Source of the DNA: Ricordea florida
Taxonomy: Eukaryota; Cnidaria; Anthozoa; Corallimorpharia; Ricordeidae
Assembly (NCBI GenBank): GCA_949710005.1
Contig: OX453273.1
Location: 2,301,706 to 2,365,705 of the forward strand
Direction: 5' to 3'
Length of the DNA stretch: 64,000 bases
Part shown: positions 38,405 through 51,670 of the stretch, one piece after another
How the letters are laid out: each line of letters opens with the position of its first letter
How positions within the stretch are numbered: the stretch's first letter is position 1
The notes under the pieces: model-generated
The model's database searches: none
Seen by the model: only the letters and a program-made list of their open reading frames with translations
What the model was told of the DNA's origin: nothing
Program-made: the position numbers and the translations under genes

Positions 38405-41400
38405 TTAAAGTACTATTCGGTCTCTTTCAATATGGTTTGGAAAGAGAGCTGCATATCCCAAAGTGCAGTCAGAAAACTCCATGTAAACACATATGTCAAT
38501 GATGTCTTCAAGAAGGACAACAGTGAATCTGTTCCTATTGGGCTTCTGGAGACAGACAATGTGGGTCACAGGGTTCCCCAATACTTCATGCAATTTACAG
38601 ACATGTTGATTGGCCACTGTCAGTTTAGAAACTACAGCTCCACAGGACATTCTTGGATCATCCCTGACCACAAAAAACACTTCGATTTGCCCATAACAGA
38701 TGCTTTCTCCTTGCTGGTAAGCAATGGTGTAGTTGTTTCTTCTGTACACCCTTTTGTATGTTCTCGAGTGGAATGTTGCTCCTCCAATTTGGAGCCTTGA
38801 AAAAAATGTCACGTCAGAAATTGACTCCACACCCAAAAACGTCAGTAGATCGTCATCATAGTCTGCATCAGCAGATCTGCGTTGTTTGAGTGCCCCGACT
38901 GCGAAGTAGTCTTCCTTCAGGTGTGTTCTATTTGTCCTGAAAATAAAATAGTTACCACTGTGAATCTGTGTGCTGTGCAATCATGATACAAGAGCCATGC
39001 ATGCTTTCTAAGGCCTAAACTAGAGATACTCCGCAGCACAAACAGTAACCTAAAGTACCTTTCAGGATTCACAATACCATCATGAAAGCTTTTGGCTGTA
39101 CTTCACCATATCACAGAAACACACCGAGTAAAGCAATGACAACAGTTACTGTACAAGACGTGAATGTTAATGGCCTCAGTGAACAAAGCTCTTACACTTA
39201 GTCACACTAAAAAGCTTGTTGTTTTTAATCTACAAGTATTAGTTCAGAATCCAACCTGTAAACAAGGTCCCTATTGCTACTCAGTTAGGTAACGACATAT
39301 TTGAGTGTTAGTAGTAACAACAACTTAAAAGAAAATTTTAATGTTTAACAGTATCAAACAAAATGTTGATCTTTCCAAAAAATATTGCATGTAGACCGAC
39401 CTGTTAGTTCGCCCACATAGTTGGAAAACCAAATCTTTGGCACATCCTGGAGGCATCTCATTGATCAGCTGAGGAAGGTGTTGATGACTTGTAACTGCAG
39501 TCATTATCTTCAAGTTAAAATAGACAACCACATTATAAAACTACTGTGAGATGACATTTTTGTCAGTGATTTGACACTTCCTGTTCAGAAAACTCTTCAT
39601 CAAACCACGTCCTGGAAATCAAACAATTTTTTTAACAATGAAGCTAAAAACTTTGAAACATTTTTCAGTAACTATTTTAAAACTTGTGATGAAGTATGTG
39701 ACCTTATATTCATCACAGACATCAGGGTTTGCAAATTTTATTTCTCTTTCTTTTCAAAGGTTTCCATATACTTACTTGGTTTGCAACGTTCTGTGTTCCA
39801 TGAAAGTAATTTGAAATGTCACCATTCCAGTCTTCAAATACAAAAAGGGAGCTGCTCCAAAGAGGACCATGGTCAAACACACACTTTTTTAGGTGAAGAA
39901 GCATGTGGTGGTTCATCAGCACATATCGTGGTGCTAAATAGTAGAGATGAAAAAGAAAGTTAAGTTAAAAAAAAGACAATTGTATAAAATAAACAATTTA
40001 ACAACTTATTCCAGTGAGGGAGGGGTGGTGATATGATGCCACAATCACCTTAAATAGTCTTGGTCTTGACTATATTTGTCATTGCCTTAAAATGTATATG
40101 AAAAACACATCTTTATCTTAAATGCAAAACAAATCTTTATTCTTACCATAATATGCATCATACATCTCCACAAAATGCATCAAGAGCCTCCCGGCCATTT
40201 CTAGCTGTTCAGGTGATATGGATCTTCTTGACACGAGAATGATACCCCCAACCAACAGGGCATAATGCTGGTAATACTCCTCATCAAGTATACCCCTCAT
40301 GCATGGGAGGGAGTAGTACAATAGCCAGTTGCGGTACTCTGTTGCTGAAACATAATACACACTGTACATTAAGACATAATAGCACAATGAATTTTATGTA
40401 TAGAATCTAAACTTTTCTTTTCTTTTATGACTGGATGCCCGTTTGGCTATTGCTAAAGTTTATCCTCACTGATTAACAGTTATATTAACAGTAATAATGC
40501 CTTTTATTACTACCTTTCCAAAATTTCAGATGGTGTTGTAGACTCCTAGGAATTCGGGTGATTACACTAGGTGGTTTTATCTCCAGAAGACGTTCATCAA
40601 CTTTCTCTATGCTGTTTCCGCAATACCATTTCTGGCCACTGTGTTTTGAATTGAACCAGAGACCAACAAGCTGCTTAACCACTCCAAGATAAACACAATG
40701 CATAGCATCTATACCAACACCATTGACAATGTCAAAACTTGGGAGCTGCAGTAAAGGGCTTGGTGCCTTGAAGCCACAGACCTAGAAAAGAAATATCTAA
40801 CATGAGCATTACATGTCTCACTGTAATTCCTTTAAAACAATTTTGCACCATAGCCAATGAGTCATATCAAGTAAAGGAGGACCAATTTCTAAAACTAAAT
40901 GTCTTCTATCATGGATCACATCTTCAAAGTGATGTCCCTTCCCATTTTTGGACTTCTTATTCAAGTAACTCAGTTACCTACAGATCTAGACTCCAGCCAC
41001 CAGCAAATTTAGTTAATGCCTATTAGTAACCAAATTACTTACAGTTGCATTTTTCTCAAGGGCATCAAATGAGTTTCTCTCCACTTCTTCTGCAGTTCGC
41101 AATTTAGCATGCCCAGATAAAGAGTTGCGGAATGGAAATGTCATAACATGGCCTCTTGGACCGGTCTTGATAACCTCTCCATGCTCAGTGCAGTAGCTAC
41201 AGCAATCATGGCCAGTGTGTGTAAGTTGTTCCAGAACACCAGCTCGACCAGGAAGGTCAAAATGCCCAGAGAGTACCATGACCTGTGATTTTGTCTTTAC
41301 CTTATCTGGAAGGGTGACATCCATTCCTACATGTACATGGGTGAAAACCCAAAAGAAATTAGACATCTAGTAAGAAATCATGGCTTTTAAGTTGATAAAT

Positions 41401-43653
41401 ATCAAATTGACATGAACTCCAATTTCAAGTAATTTGTGGCATCCAGTGAAAAGTCATTATGAGAGGTTAAGCTACATGTAACAACAGAAGTTTAGCATTG
41501 TCATGTTTTTCACAACAGAGTAAATGCTAAAAAAAGCCATATGATGTAAATGGTCTTAACTTTCTTACCATAAATTTCTATTTTCTTGAAATTGTCAACG
41601 AATGGCTTCAAGAATGTTGAGAAGAAAGGTTTATCTTCACCAAACCAAAGGCCACCAAATATTCTATACTTGCTGTTTCTCCTGCGAACAGAAAAAAGAC
41701 AATTATTTAGTTTCAGAGAGCACTATGCAATGTATGTATTTGACACCTACTTACATGTAAGGGTACCGTGTATATTCAGGGGTATCTCACGTCCAAATGC
41801 TGTAGCCTGTCTAGGGTTTTAGGGCTGAGTACATCCAAATATTCCATCCATTTTGTCACAATAAATTGTTGAATTTTTCACGGTGTCTAAATATAAAATT
41901 CTGAATTGGCTTTTGAAAGCTATAATGAATTTTTATTTTGCTGATTTGATTTGTTCTATGTTTTCTGGTCCGAAGCACTAAAAATGTGTCTGCATTTTCT
42001 AATGTTCAATTACAGAAAAAAGTTAGAGCATTTTCAAAAAAGGGGCTAAAAACATGAGTGAAAAAAATCACCTCTTGAAGGTCTACGATAACCTCAAAAA
42101 GGCAAGTGACAGAGCAATTTTAAGATCTTTAACATAAGTGGTCAAACTTCTACAGAGTATGCAGATGCACTGACACTGAACATGATACTCACTCTTGAAT
42201 GCATACCTTAATGATGGAGGCAGCTCATTGACAAGAAAGAAGAGGGGCCAAACTCCAAACTGTGAAGAATGGAAAATTGCTACACCATCCGTGTTGAGCT
42301 TTAAAGAGAGATTATATTCTTTGGAAAGGAATCCACCCGGACCACACTTGCTCTGATAAAGAGAGCCATCATATACGTCTTCAATGCTCCATTCATCCCT
42401 CTTGACTCTCTCAAATCTGTGCCTCAGGCCACGCACAAATTCAGGGTCTAAAGAAAGAAAAATGGACCAGTGTTAAAGCCAGTATGTGGCAGATAACTGC
42501 TGGAGGTTGATAAAAGCATAAAGAAAATAATTCATTTTTTTGGCTGAAAAAATGGAGTGTCTCATTAAATTAAATAATTACAGAAGCCTGCCCAAGATGA
42601 TAGCTGAAATTAGTGTTCCTCCAGGTTAAAAATCCCCAAATCATGATGAATTGCTAGATAAAAACTTTGTATATAAAATACAAAAAACTTACCAGTGAAA
42701 AATGTTCGTAGCTGCTTTTCCACAGGTACTTCGATGAAGAATCTATTAGCTTTAGAAACGTTTTGACCACAAATGTTACAGCGTCCAGTGCCTTGACCAA
42801 AGTAGGCTTTACAATAATTACAAAAGTAGTGCTTTTCAATGTCTCCCTTCGCTTGACTTACGAATTCCAACAGCTTTTTTACGGACGTTTTGCAGTTGTT
42901 GGGCCGAGGACAGTGTGCTTCAATTACTGAAAGCAGATCGTTAAATGCTTCACGTGTAAGCTTGTGCCTCATAACGAATGTCAACAACATAACAACACTC
43001 ATGCTGCTCGTGAGTGGAGCGCCTGAATAAAGGGTATCATCAGTTTCTGACTCACAGTTTTCAGGTGGCAATTCAAGGTCCTCGTGGTCTTCGTACTCGC
43101 TTGCAGAATCTAAGCTAGCATCGTCGTCTTCCCTGAGAAAACGCGTGTACGAAGTGCCAGGAGTCGACAGTTCTTCATCACTGGCGTCCCCATCCAGTCC
43201 CAAATCTCTTGTTTTCGAGATCCCTGGCAATTGTTCATCGCTTGACAGTGTTGCTTCAGAACTATGAACATCCCATTGAAGAGTGGATTCTTCAAAACTG
43301 AAGCTCGTCTCTTCACAACTGTCGATCTCTGGATCTGTGTTGTTACAACTCTGAGATACAGATAAACAATTGAAGCTCAACTCTTCACAGCTGTCGATCT
43401 CTGGATCTTCGTTGTTACGACTTTGAGATACATATGAACAAGAATCAGCTTTTCGGCGGTTAAGCCTTCGACTTTTACTTCGTGCTGCTTCAAATTTGTA
43501 CGGATTATAATGACGCAGATATTTTTTGTACCGTCCTCTTCGATACCGTCCATGTTCGTCCATGTCGTCCGCCATGTCGTCCGCCATGTTGAGTGTAAAT
43601 GACGTAAACTTGAATAAGTCATGTGGACATGTCATGTGACATTGTGCAGCCAA
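38405..43653 (-). CDS. Tnp2/CACTA-type transposase, nine exons, 953 aa
   Basis: Exons that keep one open frame with GT-AG borders: 43653-42693, 42447-42207, 41681-41569, 41326-41043, 40781-40514, 40344-40147, 39933-39776, 39507-39401, 38936-38405 (sum 2862 nt, divisible by three). The acidic N-terminal region is followed by a Cys-rich finger (FCNYCKAYFGQGTGRCNICG), then blocks typical of metazoan transposase-Tnp2/DUF4218-like proteins: RGLRHRFERVKRDEW..DVYDG, NTDGVAIFHSSQFGVWPLF, GLWFGEDKPFFSTFLKPF, MVLSGHFDLPGR, AMHCVYLGVVKQL and HGPLWSSSLFVFEDWNG. No stop or frameshift found, so it may be active. It would cut and insert the CACTA element. Confidence 0.8.
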
Positions 43654-44439
43654 TAACGTGACAGTAGAAAAGAGCGTCGTTTCTTCGCGCGGGTTTTGAT
43701 TTTGGTCAAAGGTGACGCATTCGAGCGTGCACGTTGGGCATTTAATCTGACATTGTAGCTTTCTTTCGGTTGAAAAACTCGTGTCGCGTGTTGTTTACTG
43801 TTTAACAGTACTCAAGACAATAAGAAATGACAGGAAGGAATTCAAGAAAAAGGACAACCCCAGCTCGCTTAAGAGAAGGTAAGTTCGAAGTGGGAAAGTT
43901 TTCATAACGCGATGGACACGATCGCAAATCGATACTAGCTAAAGAATGTTAGACATTATATTCCATTGCTGTTAAAAATGCTTCTCCTACAATCATTGAT
44001 AACTATACGAACAATGCTTCTGTATTGAAGTTAATTTAGAGCTACACTGATTCAGGGAATTGTCGTTTCTTCGAGTAAAAGTTGTCCAACAACCATGCAC
44101 CCATAGAAATCACTAAGCCGTCCATTGTATGACAACAATTAGTTAATATAGCTTTCCTACAGTAAAAGAAGTGAAGGAACAGTATGAATTTACCTAAAAC
44201 TATAAAGATAATTCCTACTTTAGTCTGTGAAGGTCGTTAATTTAAAGGCCCAGTTTCACCCATTCTGCATTGCGGCCGTTTGTTATTGTTTTCAAATGAT
44301 GAAATGATTTCTGATTGGCTCTTTGCTTAAAGAGAGTTTCCTCTGTTTCTTGACGATTCGAAGCGCGCTACTGCAAGATCGTATCTTCACTTTGTTGGCC
44401 GATAACTTGTACTCCATTAGTTTGCGGGATCCGTGATTC
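43654..44439. promoter_or_regulatory. Divergent start region of the two CACTA genes
   Basis: The transposase ATG faces left at 43653. A possible first exon for the plus-strand gene (ATG at 43827, GT donor at 43879) lies here, but it does not join the next exon in frame, so it may be a 5' UTR exon or false. The region presumably holds both promoters. Confidence 0.45.
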
Positions 44440-47400
44440 ATGGATAGCTTTCCAGAAGATGCCGGAAACACAGCAGTAAATTTTTATGGCTCAACATTGC
44501 ACTCGAATGAAGAGGACAATGAGGAAGATGTAGACGTAACTACAGAGGTGAGGTACTTCAAATGGCCATTGCACGTGGCCGTTGTACTGACTTCATAATT
44601 ACTTCGTCACAGCTCCTACATTGTTTCTTTCTTTTTCAGGGCCCAGAAAGTGAAAGAGTAATCTGTATTTGTTCAGGGCAATGTGCACGGAAGAGAGGAA
44701 AAGGAGCGTGTCCGTGTAAAGCTACCGACCTCAGTTGTGCTGACGATTGTAAATGTGTCAAGTCCAAGTGCAAAAATCAGGTAGGAGACCGCCGTATGAT
44801 ACAGACGCCTACAAATGGATGTTCTATCACATTATATTGTATAAATATTATATGTATATTATATTGTATATATTATATTGTATATCACATTGTATTGTTA
44901 AACAAACAACTGGAATAGAACGATCGGCAGAAGACGCTTACACCATGATCACGTGACTGAATGGCGGGAAACCAATAAATTTTTAAAAGCTCTTGAGTTT
45001 TATGGAAGAAAAAACTGAGTAAAACGTTAAATTTTGTTTTAGCTGTAATTTCACATTGCTACTCTTGGCTCAATGAATTGCTTACCAAGAAATAAAGCTT
45101 GAAAATGTAAAAAAAATTAATTTCACAGAGTTGTGGTACCTTGTGATGTACGAGGATGATGCCAATCTGAGGGTTTTAGGGCAACACGAGGTTCGACACA
45201 TCTGTCCCGATGATGAAGATGACATCCAAGTTGAGGACATTGTAGATGCCATTTGGCTTCCCAATGGCCAGTACTATGATGCAAAAGTGCTTCAGATAGG
45301 AAGTAAGTTCTTTTTTTTGCTGCAGTTATAGCTATATGTAGCGAACCATTAATCAAAAACTCTGTGTAGAATGAATTTCTAGGAATCTTCTTCCAGGAAG
45401 ATTAATCTTGTACCAGTGTAAAATTTTCACAACATTCAATGAAATTAGATTCAACAAAAAGAATTCCATTAAATACAAAATCAAGCAGTGTATTGCACTA
45501 TTCAAGTTCATAAAATTTGCTGGATGGAATTGATTAATTTGTTCATGGTAATTGCTTCAGGCCTTTGGCTGTTCAACTGAAGATTGAACTGTATATCTAG
45601 CCATAAACCTAACTGTGATACCCGCAGTGTAAATCAGAATACAATACATAAGATTTCATAGAATTTCAATTGAAGTAGGTCTCTTTATTGGTTCACAAGA
45701 GCTTGATTGTTCTGACGGATGATCCAGGTGTGCAAAGAGGGTGACCTGCATATGCAGATAATACTCTCTGATATCGTTATTCTTTTTTGGTTTTGCATGC
45801 AAATAAACATAACAACAGACAGAGCTAGGTAACTCTCTTCCATTTCCTGAAGGCAGATGTAAACAGGCCTTTAGTGTAACCAGCCAAGTGCAAAGGTCGT
45901 TTTGCATTAAATGTTAATTGATAAAATTATTATTTTCATAGTAGAAGCACATGAGGTTTACAACTTCTCTCGTTAATACCTTTTTATTCTGTAGCTGACA
46001 AGAATGAGCTCATGAAAGAGAGAATGAGGTTGGAGAAAGGTAAAAAGAATGCAGATAAGGAAGGTCCAAAAGGCCAGCAGAAACGAAAGAATCAGATGGA
46101 TGGTGCAGGGCAGAAGAAAAAGAAAAAGTCAGACAACCAAGCTCAGAATGATAAAGAGATGGACCAAAAGGCAAAAGAAAGAGAAGGAAAGAAAAAGAAA
46201 AGAGAAGAGGAACAAAAAAGGCAAAACTTCCTTCAAGAAGCAAGAAAAGCACAAGCAGCACAAAGGTGGTCATCCACTTGCTCAAATTCTGATGTTACAA
46301 TTGTAACGCCTCAAAGTGTCAACTTTACACCAGTGCCACTTCATCGAGGTAATGGGTCTTCCACACCGCTGCCTTTATCATCTCCCCAAGATCTGCCTTT
46401 AACATGTACTTCAGCACCATCACATGCAGTTAAGCAAACAAACCAGCTGTCAGCTTATCCAATGACAACAGAACAAGACACAACACCCCCTCTACACTCA
46501 ACACCAGCTCAAAGCACAGCACTCAATCAACGTACAACACCTGCCCCACCGAAGACATCCACTCAACGCACAACACCTCCTCAACGCACAACACCTGCTC
46601 AATGCACAAATAAAACTCCAGCTGCAAGAAAGCAAGCAGCAACACCACGAACATCTCATCCAAGAAGAGGAATCCATTTCGAGAGTGCTGTTGGTGACAG
46701 CAGTGAGGACGAAGTTAGCGAGGAAGATGAAGGTTGCAGTAGTGTGGCTGATGAAAGTGGCTCTAGTGGCAGTTGCTGCAAGGAGCAGAAAATTGAAAAT
46801 GAAGCGTTGAGAAAGCGACTGGAAAAAGTCCACAGAAGGCTAAACATTGCATGTAAGTAAAGTTTCTGTTCTGAGATGCAAACTGTTGGATATAAGCAAA
46901 TTTCTGAACCTATTGGCAAGATGTGTGAGCATTTTAAATGCTATTTTACTGGCAGCTTCTGCAATTTGTGTATCTGTTTCTTTTTTATCAATTTAATTAT
47001 TTTATGTTGTCTTACAGTGAAGGCAAAGACGGTTGAGGAGGTAATAAAGAATAGGCCAGCAGCTGGTATCCTTGACAGGGCACTTGCTGAAGAGTACAGG
47101 GTAATTTTCAATGCTTTTGTGTATTGCATTTGGTCCAGATGCAGTGATTCTATGTTACAGTACATGATGCAACACCTATTAATAATGACCAGAAAGAAAG
47201 GTAGAAGTGAAATACCATAAAATTCCGGTTATAAACCCTGGGATTATGCAACTTTGTAATGGGGTTTGGGGGTGGGCTTATAAGCTGAAGGGCTTATAAC
47301 TGGGGGGGGGGGGGGCGGGGGGGCTTATAAGTTGAATAAAAAAAAGTTTCGAAACCAGCCACGGGTCATTTAACCCTGTTCAGTGCTGTCATCCAGCAAA

Positions 47401-48441
47401 GGGGGGCTTACATCCGGGGGGGGGGCTTATAACCGGATGTATTTTTTTCTTTCCAGTTAGGTGGGCCTATAACCAGGGGGGGGGGGGGGGGTGGGGGGCT
47501 ATAACTGGAATTTTATGGTATCAGATTTTGTTAATATAAGATTGTGCAATTGCAAACACTTATGTTGGATTGTTTTTATTTTCAGATGATAGAGGTAATG
47601 GAGGGAGCAGGGGTTTTCTGGTATTCTCACCAACGGGCATATTGTAATGCGTTCAAAACTTGGCAAGGCTACATCAATGCAGCAACTGACATGTTTTTTA
47701 CAAAGGAGACTCTTGCTGTGTCCTGCACTATGGGAAATGACAAAAAAAGCAAAAATGGTGCTGGCCATCAGCCATTGAACCCTGTTATCGTCCAGGCCCT
47801 TATTGGTAAGTTTGTATCGTATTCTATACTATAAAATAAACAAGATACAGTACTGTGCATATACTGATTGGTTGAAGTCATTTACCTTGAGTTTATAGAA
47901 AGAGAACATTTTCTTAGCATTGATTTTGTTTTCTATGGTTTCCTTTAGGGTATGGAAACACTTACAGGAGTTATAGAGAACTCGATCAGATCTTTTGTTC
48001 TCCCAAACTTATGCAAAGTTCTTTCTACGTCCAGTTACTTGGGCCTCCCACTATTAGTTAGTTTTCAGGTGGATAACTCGTACTCCTTCCGCGACCCAAA
48101 CATTATTTTTGGTGGCCTCCTCTCTCAAACATGCTAGGACACTGAGCCTGCGCACTGGGCCACCCTGCCTAAATAAAGTTGACTTCACTTCACTTCACTT
48201 GTATAGATACCGCTGACCAGAAGTACCAGCTACTCTTTGTTATTAGCTTATTAAATTGCATTTAACAGCATTAGAAATAAAATAATATTAATGAACTTCT
48301 TTTTCAGGTAAAGTCTCCTCTAAATTTGCAAAAGATGGGCCAACACCCAGCCAACTTGTTCAGAAACTAAATGTCAAGTGTGTAGAGGCACGAAGGCCAC
48401 CAAGAAGTCGTACCACACCAGCTGTTCAACAATCAGAATGA
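44440..48441 (+). CDS. CACTA second gene: CXC-type zinc and BEN-like protein, 571 aa
   Basis: Exons with consistent phases: 44440-44547, 44640-44780, 45131-45302, 45995-46852, 47018-47100, 47586-47805, 48308-48441 (1716 nt). Exon 2 encodes a Cys-rich CXC-like motif (CSGQCARKRGKGACPCKATD, then CADDCKC); exon 4 is long, lysine-rich then Thr/Pro/Gln-rich (low complexity). The last two exons (DMFFTKETLAVSCTMG ... LNPVIVQALIGKVSSKF) resemble a BEN DNA-binding domain. It probably binds the subterminal repeats, like the TnpA-type partner of plant CACTA elements. The 5' start is uncertain. The domain calls are from pattern memory. Confidence 0.6.
47210..47522. mobile_element. MITE with G-rich interior in intron
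   Basis: About 310 bp bounded by inverted repeats ACCATAAAATTCCGGTTATA and, inverted, ACCATAAAATTCCAGTTATA. The inside repeats GGCTTATAA and long G runs. It lies in the intron between exons 5 and 6 of the CXC/BEN gene. Confidence 0.65.
47945..48205. mobile_element. Non-LTR retroposon fragment in intron
   Basis: Ends in AATAAAGTTGACTTCACTTCA and a short (ACTTC)n run, a typical 3' end of a LINE- or SINE-like copy. It sits in the last intron of the CXC/BEN gene. Confidence 0.45.
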
Positions 48442-48530
48442 AGTTATAAGGACAGTTTTTTTTATGTTCAAAGTTACATTATTTTGATTCCATTGTTTTG
48501 TTAACATACATTGACAGCTTTATTGAGATA

Positions 48531-48712
48531 AGGCTGGTTTTCACTAGCGACGCAAGCATGCATAAGCGCAAGCAACACACGCAGACGCAGTAACGTGTTG
48601 TTCATTAGTGTTATTTGTTAGGACAAAGGGTGCTAACGAACAACACGTTACTGCATCTGTGTATGTTGCTTGCGCTTATGCTTGCGTCGCTAGTGAAAAC
48701 AAGCCTATAAGG
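48531..48712. mobile_element. Hairpin MITE, about 180 bp
   Basis: Two arms of about 70 bp are nearly complementary: GGTTTTCACTAGCGACGCAA at the left and its inverse at the right, with a short centre around 48605-48635. This is a typical fold-back MITE. Confidence 0.75.
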
Positions 48713-49490
48713 GCAGAATTTTCTCAGATATTTTATCTTGACCCTTATTTGCATAATTTATTAATAAATATTTTCATTATTTATTATTATTTTCTGATAC
48801 ATTATTTTCTATATTATACCAGTTTTAAAAGTTTTTTTAAATTTTTCATCGTATTATATAAGAACAGATTTTATCTTCATCTCTTTTTCATTATACAATA
48901 CCATTTTAAAATATTTCTTCATGCTATTAATTATACAGGGATTTCAATAATGATTTCTATAAACAGCTTTTGATGGTGGAATAGGCAGCTGTGATCAAAA
49001 AAGGGGGATGTCTTGCCCCTTTTCCCTAGTGGGGTCTGGTGTACACCCCAGCCCAGAAAACTTGAAGTCTAGAAGCTTGGTAGTGCAATTTCCACCATTC
49101 TGTGCATCAAAGAGTACTGTTGAGGATTATGTTGAAAACAGAACATATATTTTATGAAAAAACTACACACCTTTTTAGATGCAAATCTTAGAAATGAAAT
49201 CTTAACAAATAGCAGTGAGAGGCCCTATATATTAGGCTGCTGTAGACTGCATTTTCACCACTTTTATTGAAACCCTGTTATAATAGCAAATGTCTCAAAA
49301 AGGTTTCTTCTCAGTTGTCGAAATGTATGATACAGCTCATTTATCAAATTAAGAATTACAAGGCTATAACATGTAGTTTGATCAGAAGAGTATTAAAGAC
49401 AGTTGTGATCCCAAGATATTTGAGTTGTTCAAGATTGTGTGGGTATGTGGTAAAACAAATACCAGGCAATAAGTGGATTTGATTTTTTGG
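48713..49490. other. No gene seen; AT-rich CACTA interior
   Basis: T-rich stretch and unassigned sequence between the MITE and the right subterminal repeats. Confidence 0.4.
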
Positions 49491-49494
49491 CTAG

Positions 49495-50006
49495 ATGCAC
49501 CCAGTTCTTCATCATATGTCATTACTATGGAATGTGCATCATGAGTATCCATATCATTCCCATATCAGTCTGCCTGGATGATATGGGAATACTACGGAAC
49601 TTTACAGAGTACATAGCATTCCCATATCAGAAACCAGGAGAGTGGATGATATGGGAATGGTATGGACTTTACCAGCATAGCATTCCCATATCAGATAGTG
49701 GTTTGATCGGATGATGTGGGAATGGTATGGGGAGCTGCCAAAACCGTATCATTTCCATAGTTGAGGGTCGGCAATCATGTGGTATTGATATGGGGCTGAC
49801 CCATACCATTTCCATACTATGTACTATGGGAAATGTATGGTGTGCTGCCAAATACGTAGCAATCCCATAGTAAAAAGCTATATGAATTATATGCTGAATG
49901 AAAACTGTGACTTATATGGGTTTGATATGGAAAGTAATATCCCATACAAAATCCATATATAACCCACACCAGGGCCATAGGTCATGCCATACCATTTCCA
50001 TACTTG
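49495..50006. repeat. CACTA right subterminal and terminal repeats
   Basis: At least eight copies of a CATTCCCATATCA or GGGAATGGTATGG motif in both orientations, ending at TGCCATACCATTTCCATACTTG (last part). Confidence 0.6.
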
Positions 50007-51670
50007 AATTAGATAAACTCAATGCAACCCAACTTCCACCAAAGGATGATTTCTACTCAAAACTCAACGATGAAGATATAACAGAAGATAACTACCAACA
50101 TGCTAAAAATGTATGGAAAACCTTCAATATGAAAACAATGAGAGAATATCATGATCTATATCTAAAGTCGGATGTACTACTTTTAGCGGATGTATTCGAG
50201 AACTTTAGAGATGTTTGCCAAACCCATTATGGTTTAGATCCTGCTTGGTATTATACATCACCAGGACTAGCTTGGGATGCAGCATTAAAGTTAACGAAAG
50301 TGAATTTGGAGTTGCTAACCGACGTTGACATGTTGCTTATGATTGAGAAAGGTATTAGGGGTGGTGTATCTATGATATCTACTAGATATGGTAAAGCAAA
50401 CAATCCATATATGAGTAAATATGAACCAAAACTACCAATAAAGTATATACAATATCTTGACGCTAATAATTTATATGGTGGTGGAATGAGTAACCCGCTA
50501 CCTACTCATGGGTTTAGATGGATGTCTGATAAAGATTTTTCAGACTGGAAAAATATACCATGTATATTAGAGGTTGATTTAGAATACCCAAATAACCTAC
50601 ATGATTTACATAATGATTATCCTCTAGCTCCAGAAAGGCTTGTAGTTAATAAAGTGGAGAAATTAATCCCAAACCTAAACAATAAGGTAAATTATGTTGT
50701 TCATCATGAAACACTAAAACTTTATGAAAGTTTGGGATTAAAAATAACAAAGATTCATAGAGGTATTACATTTAATGAGTCTGCTTGGTTAAAACCTTAC
50801 ATTGATTTGAATACTTATCTAAGATCAAAAGCGAATAACGACTTTGAAAAAGATTTCTTCAAGTTAATGAATAACTCCGTATTTGGTAAAACAATGGAAA
50901 ACATTAGAAATAGGGTAGACATTAGATTAGTTACAAATCAAAAAGATGCGAAAAAATTAATAACAAAACCTAACTATCAACATCGTACTATCTTTTGTGA
51001 AAATCTTGTAGCAATACATATGAAGAAAACAAAGTTAGTATTCAATAAACCTGTTTATTTAGGCATGTGCATTCTAGATCTAAGTAAAACAATAATGTTT
51101 AAATTTCACTATAATTATATTAAACATAAATATGGGGAAAAGGCTAAATTGCTTTTTACAGATACGGATAGTCTGGCATATTTGATAGAAACAGAAGATT
51201 TCTACAAGGATATTAGTCCAGATGTGAGAGAAATGTTTGATACTTCTAATTATCCTAAAGTTCACAAATCCGGCATTGAAACTGACGTGAATAAAAAATT
51301 AATTGGTAAGTTTAAAGATGAGGCCGGCGGTAAGCAGATAGCTGAATTTGTGGGATTGCGAGCCAAGCTTTATTCATACAGGATGGATGAAGGTGAAGAA
51401 GAAAAGAAATGTAAGGGAATGAAGAAGGCAGTAGTAAAAAAGACCATAAGCTTTGATAATTACAAGAATTGTTTATTAAATAAAAAGCCGCAAATGAGGC
51501 AGATGAATGTATTCAGAAGTCATTTGCATGATGTTTTCACCGAAACTGTTAATAAAATTGCACTATCCGCCGATGATGATAAGAGAATAATTTGTGAAGA
51601 TGGAATAAATACTTTTGCTCATGGACATTATCTTTTCAAAACAGAATCTGGCGGTAACTCTGTATCATAA
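50007..51670 (+). pseudogene. E2 PolB, right copy, 5'-truncated
   Basis: Starts abruptly at ELDKLNATQLPPKDDFYSKL next to the CACTA terminus. It contains motifs A (LDANNLYG), B (NNSVFGKT) and C (FTDTDS) but lacks the SAP modules, exonuclease and nuclease parts. The open frame extends upstream into transposon sequence to 49898, which I do not regard as a true start. It is identical in protein to the matching part of the left copy. Confidence 0.85.

Larger units (their letters stand above)
37502..50006. mobile_element. CACTA/EnSpm-type transposon, 12.5 kb, apparently intact
   Basis: Imperfect terminal repeats read CAACTATGGGAATGATATGG at the left and, inverted, CAAGTATGGAAATGGTATGG at the right. 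Both ends carry many subterminal copies of a GGGAATGGTATGG-like motif in both orientations, typical of CACTA elements. Inside are a nine-exon Tnp2-type transposase gene on the minus strand and a seven-exon CXC/BEN-type gene on the plus strand, diverging from a shared region at 43654-44439. The flanks are different E2 sites (ATPase at left, PolB at right), so no common target duplication is expected. Confidence 0.75.

Noticed and set aside
43827..43878. First coding exon of the CXC/BEN gene
   Set aside because: It has an ATG and a good donor site, but it does not join the exon at 44440 in frame. It is kept only as a possible 5' UTR exon.
49898..50006. Apparent start codon and N-terminus of the second PolB
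   Set aside because: This part is CACTA terminal sequence that happens to be open; there is no TTTAAAG motif and no similarity to PolB.
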